Source: Mixophyes australis (taxonomy: Eukaryota; Chordata; Amphibia; Anura; Limnodynastidae). Taken from it: a DNA stretch of 64,000 nt. The notes under the pieces were generated by a model. That model did not search any database. It was not told where the DNA came from and saw only the letters and a list, made by a program, of their open reading frames with translations. The position numbers and the translations under genes are program-made. Location: contig JAVHZZ010000001.1 of the NCBI GenBank assembly GCA_036250195.1, positions 400,820,117-400,884,116 on the forward strand, in the 5' to 3' direction. Below, one piece after another: positions 45,935 to 58,045 of this stretch (position 1 is its first letter; each line of letters begins with the position of its first letter).

Positions 45935-46641
45935 GTATTCCTGAAGAAGATGTTAACGAAACTTTAGGAGAAGAACTTTTTAAAATATGTTATGAAGAAG
46001 ATGAACACGTTTTGGAAGTTGTTGGAGGGACGTTGAAGGACTTTTTAAACAGCTTTAGCACCCACTTGAAGCAAGGTGGACCTTCCAGAACACAAGAAGA
46101 TAACGTTGGACTTCAAGAAGGGTCAATTCTTTGCCTAGAAAAAGATCCTGATTATTTAAATGTGTATTATTTCTTTCCCAATAACATAACTAAATTGATC
46201 CTACCTGGAATAATTAAGGCAGCAGCAAAAACCTTGTATGAAACGGAAGTGGATGTGAAGTTGATTCCGCAACACGCTAACGATGGCAATGACTTTATTA
46301 AGGAGCCCTATCTATTATATTCCGTGCAAGTCAAAAATACACAACCTTCTTTATCTCCTTGTAAGCCACAGTCCTATGTTGTTATCTCGGCTGCCATTTT
46401 CTGTAAGACGTTTCCCTTCCATTTTATGTTTGACACAGACATGAATATGCTACAGATTGGTAATGGGGTGAAGAGATTACTCAACCGAAAAGACATTCCT
46501 GGAAAATCCAACTTTGAGGAATATTTTGAAATCCTTTCCCCAAAGATAAGCAGCACTTTTAGTGGGATAATGACTATGTTGAATATGCAATTCATTCTAA
46601 GAGTTAAAAGATGGGACAACACAAGTGAAAAATCATCAAAG
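45935..46641 (+). CDS. GUCY1A1: GUCY1A1 coding exon 4
   Basis: A 707-nt exon after TTATTTCAG, ending AAATCATCAAAG before GTGAGA. It starts with the last two bases of the Gly codon and reads [87 protein letters not shown], then [40 protein letters not shown] and [13 protein letters not shown]. This covers the rest of the H-NOX-like domain and the start of the HNOBA/PAS domain used for pairing with beta-1. Of its 237 codons, including the split one, all are open. The reading beyond 46641 is intronic. Confidence 0.97.
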
Positions 46642-46995
46642 GTGAGAACAACCCACCACACTCTGCTAATACTAATTACTTACTGTAGGGCTGCTCAACT
46701 GTTGTGAGATGCAACTGTTCAACATTAGTTTTTATTGTGACCGTCGGCTTTCATAAGCATATTCATATAATTTAATGCATTCACTATCAGTGGATGAATG
46801 CGTAACTCTCAAACCCCTACTAAAATAAAATGTTAAAGAATAATCAAGGTGAAGTATTTTTAAATATATACATACTCTTCCAAGGAAGTTCATTTTTTCT
46901 TTTTGGGAGTGTTTACATCCATTTTTCATACATTATGGGCACATGAAAACGTATGGAAAAACAATATACATATTTACATTTATACCTATACATTT

Positions 46996-47335
46996 GGGCA
47001 GCATGGATTGCTAAGTGGTTAGCACTTCTTCCTTACAGCACTGGGGTCGTGAGTTTAATTCCCGACCATGGCCTTATCTGTGAGGAGTTTGTATGTTCTC
47101 CCCATGTTTGAGTGGGTTTCCTCTCGGTGCTCCAGTTTACTCTCATACTCCAAAAATATACTGGTCGGTTAATTGGCTGCTCTCAAATTGACCATGGTCT
47201 GTGTGTGTGTGTGTGTGTGTGTGTGTTAGGGAATTTAGACTGTAAGCCCCAATGGGGCAGGGACTGATGTGAGTTCTCTGTAAAGCGCTGCAGAATTAGT
47301 GGTGCTATATAAATAAATGGTGATGATGATGATAC
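46996..47335 (+). repeat. tRNA-derived V-type SINE
   Basis: The head GCTAAGTGGTTAGCACTTC resembles a pol III A box, and GTGAGTTTAATTCCCGACC a decayed B box. The middle TGTTCTCCCCATGTTTGAGT plus GGGTTTCCTC is the conserved body of fish/amphibian V-SINEs. It contains a (GT)n run (47200-47225), and ends TGTAAAGCGCTGCAGAATTA with a GCTATATAAATAAAT tail and GATGATGAT. Confidence 0.85.
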
Positions 47336-48689
47336 CTATGGGACAACCAGTTTTACGTATGCCTGGTATTAATGCTTAGGTCCAAGGAGCTTTTGGTTAT
47401 TGTTTTGAATGTTTATTATACCTTTGTGATTGTGTATAAAATGTTTTTGCGATCCTGGGTCCATTCTTTGTTGAGAGAAAGTATATTAATTGCAGCTGTA
47501 TTTTAGTTCCAAGCTCACCTGTGACTTATGTGTCTCTTACCTTTGCCTTATCTAGAATGCCTGATTTCTATATTCATGGTTACAGAGACAAACATTTCAA
47601 GTTTCTGTCTTAAGTGTCCACGTATGCGCATAATTTGACAAATGGAACATTCAGACCCCCCCAATTGTTCCAGATGCCAAAATTTCCTATCAATCGGAAT
47701 AACATATGAGGTTGAAATTCATGTCTGCCAATGATTTTGTATGTAAGGAGCTTCAGCTTACTTGTGTCATTTATTAATTCGCACTATTCAACTGAAAAAT
47801 AAAATAGAAAAAGTTCCTTACTGCTAAAAATATTTGTGTAGCTTAGACGAAAATATCTGGTGTCTGTAGTTAATATATGTGTAGATGTGAAAATTAGGTG
47901 GCAAAATTATTTCTTAATTCCATGCAAAAATGGCTCTGCTGAATTTCATGGTTCATTTTAGTACTTATAGTTGAAACGATAATTCTGTACCTCATTAGGT
48001 TTGATACACAAAGACCTTAATAAAATGTGACAGTTATTTTTTTAGGAAGTCGGAAGGTAATTTCTGTAGTGAGGTTAATTCAAATTTATGCTGATTTTTA
48101 GGGGATTTTAGTTGTTAAAAAAGGGTTTTGGAAATGCCATTTCATATGACAGGAAATCAGAATATGAAAAATTTTTTGCTATTGAACATTGGACATTTTA
48201 ACGTTGCATTGACATTTTGACAGAACTGCATATTCGACAGACAAGTGATTATTTTTCTAACTGGAGAAGTCGCTGCTGTAAGACTGATAGAATTTCTTTT
48301 GACTTGTTAAGCTAGTATATAGTATAAGAACTGATGAAGGTGCGTATCGTATCATTAACTGTGCTGGCACACTATGTTTAGCTTTGTTAAGTGCTGACTG
48401 GAAATGTCAGCACTTAACATATCTGCATTCGTCCATATAAAAGTTAACAAAACAGAGTGTTTAACCTTTCGCTGATGTCACAATTCTTGTCCTAATGGAG
48501 AAGGAAAGAAAACAAATGCAGCTGTACATTTAAATTCCTAGGGTATTATGATGTGACCTGGGTCTCAATGAATAGGTAAGTATTAATTCAGATTTTCCTC
48601 CCTGAATCACATTACACGTCGGACTAAGTACAGATCTTAAATTATGTACACAAAGACCTTAATGGGTCTTAATTGGATATCTTACTTGG

Positions 48690-48845
48690 CCTTGGCCAAA
48701 TTTCTGGGAGGACTCCTGGGAGAGTAGGGCAACCTCCCGGCTTGTGATATAAGTCACGCGTCATCGTGGCCCCATCCGCTGCCATTATAGGCTAGAATTG
48801 ATTATGTAAATTTAGGAGGCGGGGCCAAACAAGGCAAGTATGTTG
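48690..48845. repeat. Decayed MITE related to 44437-44740
   Basis: GGGAGAGTAGGGCAACCTCC and GGCGGGGCCAAACAAGGCAA share words with the MULE-type MITE, including the reversed TACTTGCC end (GGCAAGTA at 48833-48840). No target duplication was recognised. Confidence 0.45.
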
Positions 48846-50284
48846 TAAACATTCAGCTGTGGCAGGGTTTAACCCTATATTTGTTTTCAGCACTTGTTGT
48901 TAGCTCATTATTTGTTTTTCCAGTGGAGAAATAAATAGGTGTAATTGCCCGATGACAGGGATTCTGGCCTAAATGCATTGAAAGTCCCTTTCCTTTATGA
49001 ATATTTGTGGCCTACAGTAGTGCTCCACAACCAGTGTTCCGCAGCACACCAGTGTGCCACAAGATGTTGCTAAGTGTGCTGCGGCGTAATGTCTCCAACA
49101 GGAGAAAAAGCACATGTGATTTAAATCACGATTTAAATTGTGATTAAAATCAAGTTGATTTAAATCGGCACACCCTGCTGCAGAGACTATTAAATTGATA
49201 ATTATTTTTTCTTATGGGAGTGTTCTTTTGTGTTAAAAACAATATAGATCATTTTAGATATATATTTTTTTTGAATCAAGCCAAAGGTCAGGAGCCAAAC
49301 ACCGGTAACCGGATACAGACATCTGGAATGATGGAGCTGGTGTGAACCAATACTCTGGTACCAAAACACTGACAGGAGGTGCGTTAAATAAAGGGAAGTG
49401 GCCCCATATTTGAGGGGGATAGATTCGGTGATCAGCTGCAACTGACTGGCAACAGGAGCGAGATGCCCCTGGAACCAGGAAAGCATCCCATTGCTAGGCA
49501 ACGGGATGAGAGTGGCCAGAGAAGGCAGGTGTCCATTCCCAGCACCTAGGGGATGTGTGACGATGGTGCCAGACACCATCATAGCAAGAATTGGAATCAA
49601 TGAAGTTATCCAAAACTCATTGTGAGGTTAATGACAAAAGGACGTGTTGTGTGCACACATATTTTAGTCTTAGGCTGGTGTGACAAAGATGTATCCTAAT
49701 GACCCACTTTTCCAGCCATAAAAACGTGGCCCTTGGAAGCCCCCATAATGACAAACAAGCGTGAAGAGAACCATCTCTTCCCCTCTCACACAAGAAGACA
49801 TCCTGCCTCTCACAGAAATCAAAATTCTGGCATATGATGCTATAGTATGTAATATAAATAAAATAATATATAAATTATGAATATACCACCCAAAACTAAA
49901 TACATTGATGACATTATATTGTATGCAGATAAATATGGGTTGATCTGTTTGTAGTAGGGGGCAATAAGTTAAATTCCAGCTGTTGCTAAACTTGTCACAT
50001 CCTGACCAGGAAACCCCATCCTTCCTTTTCATTTCTTTTTGACCAGATAAGAAATTGGTAGACCTACATTTGTGTCATTTTAAATTAATATTTGTCACAC
50101 ACTCAACTTTGACAGAACACCATACAAATATAGTCTTCCATAGAGAAGACTCGGTTATACAGTATATTTCATTGTTCATCCTAAGAAGTATTTTCCTTGC
50201 ACTCATCTACTGTTCTGATATGTGGCCATTTTAGCCTTATTACTTGTTTTTGTGATGTTAGCGCTATATATAGACGCACTTTAT

Positions 50285-50350
50285 TCTTATGGCCTAGGGC
50301 AGTCCTGGCCAACCTGAAGCTCTCCAGATGTTGTTAAACTACAAGTCCCA
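50285..50350. repeat. hAT MITE fragment
   Basis: CAGTCCTGGCCAACCTGAAG with CTCTCCAGATGTTGTTAAAC is one end of a common vertebrate hAT MITE; the other end is missing. Confidence 0.6.
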
Positions 50351-50489
50351 AGATTATCTACAAGATTCATGACTCTTTGATGAATCTTTGCATGAACTCA
50401 AACTTATAATTGATTCTTTTCGAATTCTTGCTTCCATGACCATTTCTTCTTCAGATTCTTCTAGGTGAATATTTTTGTAGCAGAGAAAG

Positions 50490-50965
50490 CTGCTTTTTTG
50501 GGGCTACAATTCCAGGTTTGCTGGACATCCTGGGGTGAAGACCTTGGAGATTTTAAATCAAAGTTACCGATGGCAAGGACTCCGAAAGGATGTCACTGAA
50601 TATATTTTAGCCTGTTCTGAGCTCACATCAGTTTGCCAAAAAAGCTTTATTACCTCATTTCTTTTCTAACAAACCCTAGACACACAACTCTAAGGATTTT
50701 ATCAATGACTTGCAAGATTCAAGATAACGTTTACTCATTTGAGTCGTAGTTGAGCACTTTACTAAAAATGTGTAATGTTATACAGGAAATATTTTGCATA
50801 CTTGGTCTTCCTCATGAAATTGTACGCAGAGGTAAATTTGTAGCCATGTTTTGGCAAAAATGTGAAACCCTCAATCTAATGGCCAGTCTGAAAGAACAAA
50901 TCAAACTGTGGAACATTATTTGAGGTCTAATATTTCAATTCATCAGGATGAATAAAGTGATTTGT
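50490..50965 (+). pseudogene. Ty3/gypsy integrase fragment, part 1
   Basis: In shifted frames: SYRWQGLRKDVTEYILACSE (50561-50620), the linker after the zinc-binding part of integrase, then near 50880 the strongly diagnostic PQSNGQSERTNQTVEHYLR (core E region of gypsy/chromovirus integrase). Stops separate them and the central aspartate region is lost. The sequence is interrupted at 50992 by a MITE and resumes after it. Confidence 0.82.
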
Positions 50966-50991
50966 CCCTTTAGGTAATATTTGCTCATACT

Positions 50992-51933
50992 GGGCCTGAT
51001 TTATTAAGGAAAGTGCTCATTTTACTTAAACTTTTTTCCTGGCCAAAATCATGTTACAATGCAAGGGGTGCAAATAATTTTTTTTATTTTGCACATGAGC
51101 TAAATACTGGCTTTTTTTCCCCAAGATCAACTTTAAATTTCAGTGTACAAATAAGCTATCAAGTATTTGTGTGCTACAAGAAAAAACAGCCAGTATTCAA
51201 CTAATACCGCTTTCATACCGTCGCCCCTGCAATATCCTGGGTTTTTCAAGCTGGGTTTTTGCCGGGGCTCGGAGCGTCCCAGCTCAGAAACACCATTCAT
51301 ACTGCACCTCGGACCCGGGAATTTCCCAGGTTGACCCCAATCATACTGCACAAGTCTGTGCCCTGACAATTTGTGGGAGTCATCACCAGAGCAGTTTTCA
51401 TTGGCTGAAAAATGGTGATGTCATTGAAAGTGCTGTTAATACACACTTTTTCAGTGAAATAATAGCAATTTTCTCCAACAAACTCCGATTCTGCTTCAGC
51501 TTGATCTGCACTCCACCATCCACCATTTCTCCTAAACTCCTTCTCGAAAACTTCCACGGGCTCCCACCGATGACATCATCCTCCAGAGACAGGCAGACAT
51601 CCAATCAGCTTGTTTTCTGTGCCTGCACCATGCCTGTGCCTGCACCATTCATAGTGCAGGCAACCCGGGTCCGACCCGGGAATTACCTCTCGATAAATCC
51701 CGGGTTGAAGACCCGGGTTTTTAGACCCGGGATTTTTGACTTTTACCATTCATACTGCACCAAGTCCTGGGTCGTTTGAGCTCGCCCAGGCAAAAACCCA
51801 GGATTTTGGTGCAGTATGAATGGGGTATTATATGCAAAATAAAAAAACTCATTTGCATACCTTGCATTACAACATGGTTTTGTCCAGAAAACTTACTCAA
51901 TTTCTTGCTTAACTTCCTTAATGTATTAGGCCC
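50992..51933. mobile_element. Family B MITE containing a nested family C element
   Basis: The left end GGGCCTGATTTATTAAGGAA and right end TTCCTTAATGTATTAGGCCC are inverted. The interior matches other family B copies up to CAGTATTCAACTA, where the family C element begins. It is inserted in gypsy integrase. Confidence 0.9.
51202..51830. mobile_element. Family C element, nested
   Basis: TAATACCGCTTTCATACCG at the left mirrors GTATGAATGGGGTATTA at the right. Internal ACCCGGG words are frequent near both ends, as in 19855-20447. No gene. Confidence 0.85.
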
Positions 51934-51934
51934 A

Positions 51935-52075
51935 CTAATCCTATTCATGATTTCACTGACAAAACCCTATTTTTTTTTATTGTTTATGGTACCCATTCTA
52001 AACTTGCAGATCCATTTCCTTCTTCTGTTTTCACTGCTGATTTCACTGATTTATTTTTAAAGTTTTGTTTTTGAC
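51935..52075 (+). pseudogene. Ty3/gypsy integrase fragment, part 2
   Basis: After the MITE, NPIHDFTDKTLFFFIVYGTH and SKLADPFPSSVFTADFTDLF follow. This resembles the segment after the ERTNQ motif in gypsy integrases (the SPF...YG-HP region). It is the continuation of 50490-50965. Confidence 0.65.
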
Positions 52076-52206
52076 GTTGAGAGAATAGTGCCTTGACACT
52101 GTTATTAATAAATGAAAAGATGCATGTTCCATATAAAATATAATTAAATACAAATAATAATAATTTTATTTAGTTTATAATTTTATATCTTCCAATAGGA
52201 CTCAAA

Positions 52207-52391
52207 GGGGCATATTCAATTGTTGGCGGTTTCCGCCGCAGAAAAACTATTACCATTATTACGGTAATAGTAAGCCGGCTTTCGTGAGCTGAAATCCAGC
52301 GAGAAAAGTACCGTAACACCGGTATTTATGCTAATACCAGTTCGCGCAGCGCATTAATTTGGGCTATAACGCCAACAATTGAATATGCCCC
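52207..52391. mobile_element. Palindromic MITE, family E
   Basis: GGGGCATATTCAATTGTTGG at the left and CCAACAATTGAATATGCCCC at the right are exact inverted ends. AAA flanks both sides. About 185 bp. Confidence 0.9.
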
Positions 52392-53077
52392 AAAGTGCTT
52401 TTCATGTGCTAATTAAAAAAACACAATACAGAAAAAGTAAACATATGAAGAAATAAGAGAAGGAAATCTAAGCATTTGTTTGTTTGTTTTTGAAAAATAA
52501 AATGTCATTAATGAAAGCAAGTAAGTCTCAATTCTGTTTTTGAAGATTTCTAAGGGAAAATGTATCAAATAGCAATATTTCCAAATCGCCGATACCCAGC
52601 GACTGTGCATGGCAAATTTAAAGTGTGCAAGACAGCAAGTTCCAAAGAGTAGCAACTACAAAGCTAAAAGATTGAGCCCCAAATGAAGTATGGGGATTAT
52701 AGGTACTGTTAGTAGTCTGTCATCGCAGATCAAAGCGAGTGAGTGGGAGTATAGGAAATCCGAATCTAGTTCAGGTACCTAAGACTCTGGTTAAATAGAG
52801 CTTTGAATGTCAGTAATTCAATCTTGAAATAGATTTGCTATCTCGCAGGAGCCAATGAATGAAGAACAGGTGATATGTGGCAGGAACAGGACTGGTTAGT
52901 TAACAGTCTGGGCTTTTGTACCAGCTGAAAGACCAAGGAAGAATGGATTGCAGTAGTCAAAGCAAGAGGACACAAATACATGTATGAGTGCAGGAAGGTA
53001 TTCTGAGGGAATCAAATGCTTGATTCTGGCTATATTCCTCAGATGAAAGAATGAATATTTGATCATGGCTGAGACCT

Positions 53078-53253
53078 GGGGTAAATTTTATCAGGCTGCG
53101 GGTTTAAAAAAGTGGAGATGTTGCCTATAGCAACCAATCAGATTATAGCTATCATTTATTTAGTACATTCTACAAAATGATAACTCGAATCTGATTGATT
53201 GCTATAGGCAATGTCTCCACTTTTTCAAATCCGCAGCTTAATAAATTTACCCC
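53078..53253. mobile_element. Palindromic MITE, family A copy 3
   Basis: GGGGTAAATTTTATCAGGCT and the complement ending AGCTTAATAAATTTACCCC. It carries AAAAAGTGGAGATGTTGCC and GCTATAGGCAATGTCTCC. Confidence 0.92.
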
Positions 53254-55853
53254 CTGATGTTTAAGTCTCAGGCTACAAACAAAAATACAAATACAAATGA
53301 AATGTACTTCAATTAAATACAACATCTGTTGTTTTTACCTTTTTAAAATAAAATGGGAATTTTAGCGGCCTCACTAATGAATTAAGTACTATCGCTAAAG
53401 GTGTCAATTCATAATCCACCACTTAGAAGTAATTAGCTAGTGCTGATGACAGTCATCATCATCATTGCATCTCCAGCTCCCACAAGAGATACTGGCAGGT
53501 ATATCTACGTTTGTGTACAGGTGTTCTTCAGTTGCAGTTATGTGAACATGCCCTTACTGTAACAGGCTTTCCCTTCCCTCCCCAGTTTCACCCATCCAAG
53601 TGAAAGGAGAAATAAATGTAAAATGCAACAAAACCAGCATATGGATGTATGCATACGCATTTCAGTGCACATGCACAGTATAGAGTAGGATATAAAACAC
53701 ATATACATTCAACTCTACATGAACCCCAAAGTATTAAGATTGAAAGTACTCTATGTGAGATTTGTTCATCGATTCATTGGCCCTCATACAATCATTAAGT
53801 AAATCAATCTTACCTTTCCTTATTCTTATCTTTGCAGATATATAATGTCTTCCATATATCTTTACTAAAACCTCTTGTCATCAATCATTTTACGTCCTGT
53901 AGGGTCTTTCTTTCATGATCAGTAATTTTGTTATTGAATGCTCAGTGGCTTATTACAGACCATACATACTTTTTCAAGAGTTTGTATTTCAGGTTTGCTT
54001 TTTATGGGGTCTTTAGATCCTAATGGTTGCCCCATGTAAATGTCCTCTTTAAGGTGACTGTGTAGGGAAATGTTTTACTTGCAGCTTATGTCCTGATTGC
54101 TAGTTTCTTATAATAGTCCTACATATATTTTTTGTGACTATCATTTGGCAATAAGCCTTACTTTATACCATTCAACTTTCTCACTTGTTTTTCATTTGAC
54201 ATCTAAAGTCCTTTTGTAGTCTGTGGCTGTTCTCCCTGCTGATAACTCTGTTAGTATTCAGGTTTGGGTATCATACATCTATCATATTTATTTTTCAGAT
54301 GCCTTTACCCGGCACCATCTGTTTTACATAGGTGAACACTCATGTGGATTCCATTGTGTCTGCTCATCTGTGGTACATGTTCCATGAAAAATTCCACCAT
54401 TTGTTCGTTCAAATGGAGCAAGGTTGGCTTGCTCATACCACACTTTTCTTCTGTCCTTTCTTCTGTCCTGTTGTTGGACACAGGGTTCTATATTGTTTGG
54501 AACACTCACTGTATTCAACAAGTATCTCTTCCACTGCCGACTTTGCACTTGTCATCTGAATTGTTACTCCTGGATCTACTTTTTCTTGTGCTTTGCTTTC
54601 CATATTGGGAGATAAGCTGCGATAATAACTTACCACAAATCGTCTCTTAATAGCAGCACTTCAACATCCCATAGCTGCATAGCTGATAATTGTCATTATT
54701 CAGTTCAGACACTGCTAGTGTAAGCTCAGAGCTGCTGGTCATTTTTGTTTCACACCCTCTTACTTGTACTCCAAAGACTAGCGTACCTTTGAAGGATTCC
54801 TTGTGTCAGGTTGTTTTGGTACTGCAGTCTGAGCTGTGCTGTGTTAGGGCCAATTACCTGTTGTAGAATCTGCTTTACGCTCAAGCTTCATGATGCAGTG
54901 TAACCTTATGTTGGTCGTCTTATAAACATCACTCACAGAGGAACAGGAAACGCACACACACTAAACAACAAAAATAAAGTGTGCAGCAAAGAGAGAAAGA
55001 TACTACAGAGAGATACAACAATGAATTATTAAACATGGCATCATCTGTTGGTTTTTTAGTTAAGTCTCTCCAGCCATGTTTAAGCTGTAGCTGTAGCGAT
55101 TTTTACAATACCTACGTGTAGTTTTGCTTATAAATCTAGGCAGAAAATTGACCATTCAATGTATTTTGCAGCCTTCTTATGCCCCAAGACCTATCCAAGC
55201 ACCAGTAAAATGTTCAACACAGGTAAAATGGTGACAGTTCATGTCCCAATGTGCTTTAAATCTATTGGCACAGAATGTGTTAATATTACAAAATGTGTGA
55301 ATGCAATAAAATACTTAATTCACTACATTACCTTCTCCAACAAAGTATATGCATTGCTACATTATATGGCTTTATATTTTTAGACAGTTTTAATTGTTCT
55401 TAATTTAGTTATTATAAACATTACCCGGGGATGGAAATTATTACTGATGTGTGGAATGTGAATTCTGTGGAACATACGTAATAATGCATTTGTAGTAATT
55501 GTATCATTCATTTTAATGTAGCCATTGCTGGCTCAGATACACAGGTGCTTATTTCCGTATTCTCTTCATGTTGTACCAATATGATAGGAAATCAATAACA
55601 TTATTATCTTGTGGTGCATTAAGTACATATGGATGGAGTTGAGAGTAGCATTTGCTGAGTTATGGCTTCTGGAACACAACATGCAGCATGTTTAAGATAC
55701 TTTTAAAGAATATATTGGAACCAGTTGAAGCCCAGATGAAAGTAATTGAAAAAAATATACGAGTTCCATATACTTCTGTTGCATTTTGGGTACATTTTAA
55801 TGAGATGACACTAACATTTGTAATGATTGAGTTTTTTTTTCTTTTTTTTGCAG

Positions 55854-56345
55854 TCACATACAATGAATTTGAAAGGCCAGATGATTTATGTTTTTGAATC
55901 CAGTTCCATTCTGTTTCTGGGGTCACCATGTGTGGATCGACTAGAAGATTTTACAGGATGTGGCCTCTACCTGTCGGATATTCCAATCCACAATGCTCTG
56001 AGGGATGTTGTACTGATAGGAGAACAAGCCAGAGCTCAGGATGGACTGAAGAAGAGGTTAGGGAAGCTAAAAGCAACACTTGAACTTGCTCACCAAGCTT
56101 TGGAGGAAGAGAAGAAGAGAACTGTAGATCTGTTATTCTCAATCTTTCCTGGAGAAGTTGCTCAGCAGCTGTGGCAAGGGCAGACTGTGAATGCAAAGAA
56201 GTTCCACAATGTGACCATGCTTTTCTCAGACATTGTGGGATTCACAGCAATATGCTCTCATTGTTCACCCATGCAAGTCATCACCATGCTTAATGAACTT
56301 TACACACTTTTCGATTTCCAGTGTGGTGATTTAGATGTCTACAAG
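55854..56345 (+). CDS. GUCY1A1: GUCY1A1 coding exon 5 (last visible)
   Basis: A 492-nt (164-codon) exon after a long T-rich tract and GCAG, ending GTCTACAAG before GTAATT. It begins [20 protein letters not shown], then [20 protein letters not shown] and the [20 protein letters not shown] block (end of HNOBA). The coiled-coil region follows ([20 protein letters not shown]), then [17 protein letters not shown] and the start of the cyclase domain ([19 protein letters not shown], with the metal-binding Asp in FSDIVGF). The junction adds two residues compared with the mammalian KSSR-VMDLKGQ junction as I remember it. The rest of the catalytic domain is outside the window. Confidence 0.96.
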
Positions 56346-56755
56346 GTAATTTTTTCTCTTTAATTCCACAAGCTGATGATTGATACTTGTCACACTAATA
56401 TCCACCTTCTTTCAGGTATTGTCATAAGCTCGACCCCCTCACAAACTGTGCTAGGCCCAATCCTTTCTCTTATGGTTACCAGTAGTATGTAAGATGAGCT
56501 AGCAAAGAAATCACTGCAAAATTAGGTGTAAGTGCAAGAAGGGGACTGATGATGATATTGTGCAAGGTGGGTCTGTCAATAGAATCCGTGTAAGAGGGGT
56601 TCACAGATATATGTTTGTATAAACAGTACATCACACTTCCAACTATGCTCTGGCATTCAACATTAATAATGTTACAACCACCACTAAACCTCACATATTA
56701 CAGTATGTCCAACTGGCAATAGGATACTTTTACATACACCAGTAAACCCCACATT

Positions 56756-57207
56756 GGGCCTAAGTCATTAAGGCACACATACTGAGTGCATTGTGCGTTT
56801 GTTTTAAACTGCACATGAATCGGTTCTTCATACTCCCGAAGTCAACAAGGAATGGATCTCAAGATACATGTGGTGATGACTATAGATGTAGGTTTACTCT
56901 GCTCTACTAGACCAGACACTGCAGGATATGTAGAATACTTTTTTGGAATATGAAATCTCAAAAGAACAAATGATACATTTTTGTTCATATTTAACTAATG
57001 TTACCTATCAACATTATAGACATTTATGATTATACATGGATTTTTTTTTAGAAATGTTTATTTTTGGTTGTTTTTCCTAAAAAACATTTATCAGGGTGTT
57101 CTTAATGTGTACTATACATATCAGACATTTTTACAGTTGCTCCTGATTGTAAACACATTTTTTAGTATGTATACTCAGTCGTCGGTACTAGTAATTGGCA
57201 CTTAGAC
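56756..57207. mobile_element. MITE, family D, truncated by Tc1
   Basis: The left end GGGCCTAAGTCATTAAGG, then GTTTGTTTTAAACTGCACAT and GGATCTCAAGATACATG, follow the same order as 39290-39640. The right end is cut where the Tc1 terminus begins (57208). Confidence 0.7.
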
Positions 57208-58045
57208 TACAGTCATCGCTAAAATGAGAATGATACAAGTATTGGTTTTCACAAAGTTTGCTGCTTCAGTGTATTTAGACCTTTTTGTCAGATGTAGCTA
57301 TGGTATACTGAAGTAAAATTACAAGCATTTCATTAGTGTCAAAGGCTTTTATTGACAATAACATTAAGTTTATACAAAGACTCAATATTTGCAGTGTTGA
57401 CCCTTCTATTTGAAGACCTCTACAATTAGCCCTGACATGCTGTCAATCAACTTATGGGCCACATACTGACTGATGGTCGGACATTCTTGCCTAATCAATG
57501 CTTAGAGTTTGTCAGAATTTGTGGGTTTTTGTCTGTCCCCTGCCTCTTGAAGGTTGACCAGAAGTTCTCAATGGGATTAAGGTCTGGGGAGTTTTCTGGC
57601 CATAGACCCAAAATTTTGATGTTTTGATCCCCAAGCCACTTAGTTATCACATTTGCTTTATGGCAAGGTGCTCCATCATGCTGGAAAAGGCATTGTTCAT
57701 CACCAAACTGTTCTTGGATGGTTGGGAGAAGTTGCCTTTGCAGGATGTTTTGGTACCAGTCTTTATTCATGGCTGTGTTCTTAGGCAAAATTGTTTTCTG
57801 AAGCACCTCGATTATGGTCCTGGTTTACCGAATGTTTTTGACTTTGTGAGTGTGATTAAAGTGGTAATTTTGTAAAAATTGGTGGAACAGAACAGAATTT
57901 GGGATGTGACTGGATGTCTGCAAAAGCAGGCATTGGGTCAATATCATTAATGAACCTGATGTTGTTGGTCGTCCATTTGGGAATAACTGTTGGGGTTGTG
58001 CCCAAAGGAAAATGTGGGTTGTCCCATATTCAACTAGCATAGTTT
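57208..58045 (-). pseudogene. Tc1-like transposase, 5'-truncated
   Basis: The edge TACAGTCATCGCTAAAATGA is a Tc1 terminal repeat. On the minus strand, 57806-57495 reads NILQRQLLPTIQEQFGDEQC, then FQHDGAPCHKANVITKWLGD, with the second catalytic Asp, and WPENSPDLNPIENFWSTFKR, with the catalytic Glu (DD34E-type spacing). After a frameshift, CPTISQYVAQKLIDSMSGLI continues to about 57410. The N-terminal DNA-binding part and first Asp are not seen, although 57825-58040 holds diverged element sequence. Confidence 0.88.

Larger units (their letters stand above)
46642..55853 (+). other. GUCY1A1: GUCY1A1 intron 4
   Basis: A 9212-bp intron (GTGAGA...T-rich tract, GCAG). It holds a SINE, a gypsy integrase fragment with nested MITEs, and a family A MITE. 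Large parts (47340-50280 and 53260-55850) show no gene or clear repeat. Confidence 0.9.
32270..56345 (+). other. GUCY1A1: GUCY1A1 gene, five coding exons, 3' end outside window
   Basis: Soluble guanylate cyclase alpha-1 pairs with the beta-1 subunit to make cyclic GMP from GTP in the cytoplasm, in response to nitric oxide bound by the beta-1 haem. Five exons join in frame to 544 codons: 32270-32530, 40459-40526, 44087-44190, 45935-46641 and 55854-56345. Introns are about 7.9, 3.6, 1.7 and 9.2 kb, all GT/AG. The last visible exon ends at DVYK within the catalytic domain, followed by GTAATT. The next exon (expected to start with VETIGDAYC-like sequence) was not seen up to 64000. The introns hold MITEs, SINE, LINE and gypsy debris. 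Identity is recognised from the characteristic start [10 protein letters not shown] and the catalytic core. Confidence 0.96.

Noticed and set aside
46642..46707. Continuation of the exon 4 frame to 46707
   Set aside because: GTGAGA after AAATCATCAAAG is a splice donor, and the next conserved residues are in the exon at 55854.
46996..47060. Functional tRNA gene
   Set aside because: The A- and B-box-like words belong to a SINE; the acceptor stem and anticodon arm do not form.
51171..51779. 202-codon plus-strand frame
   Set aside because: It lies inside the palindromic family C element, with no domain, and overlaps equally open reverse frames.
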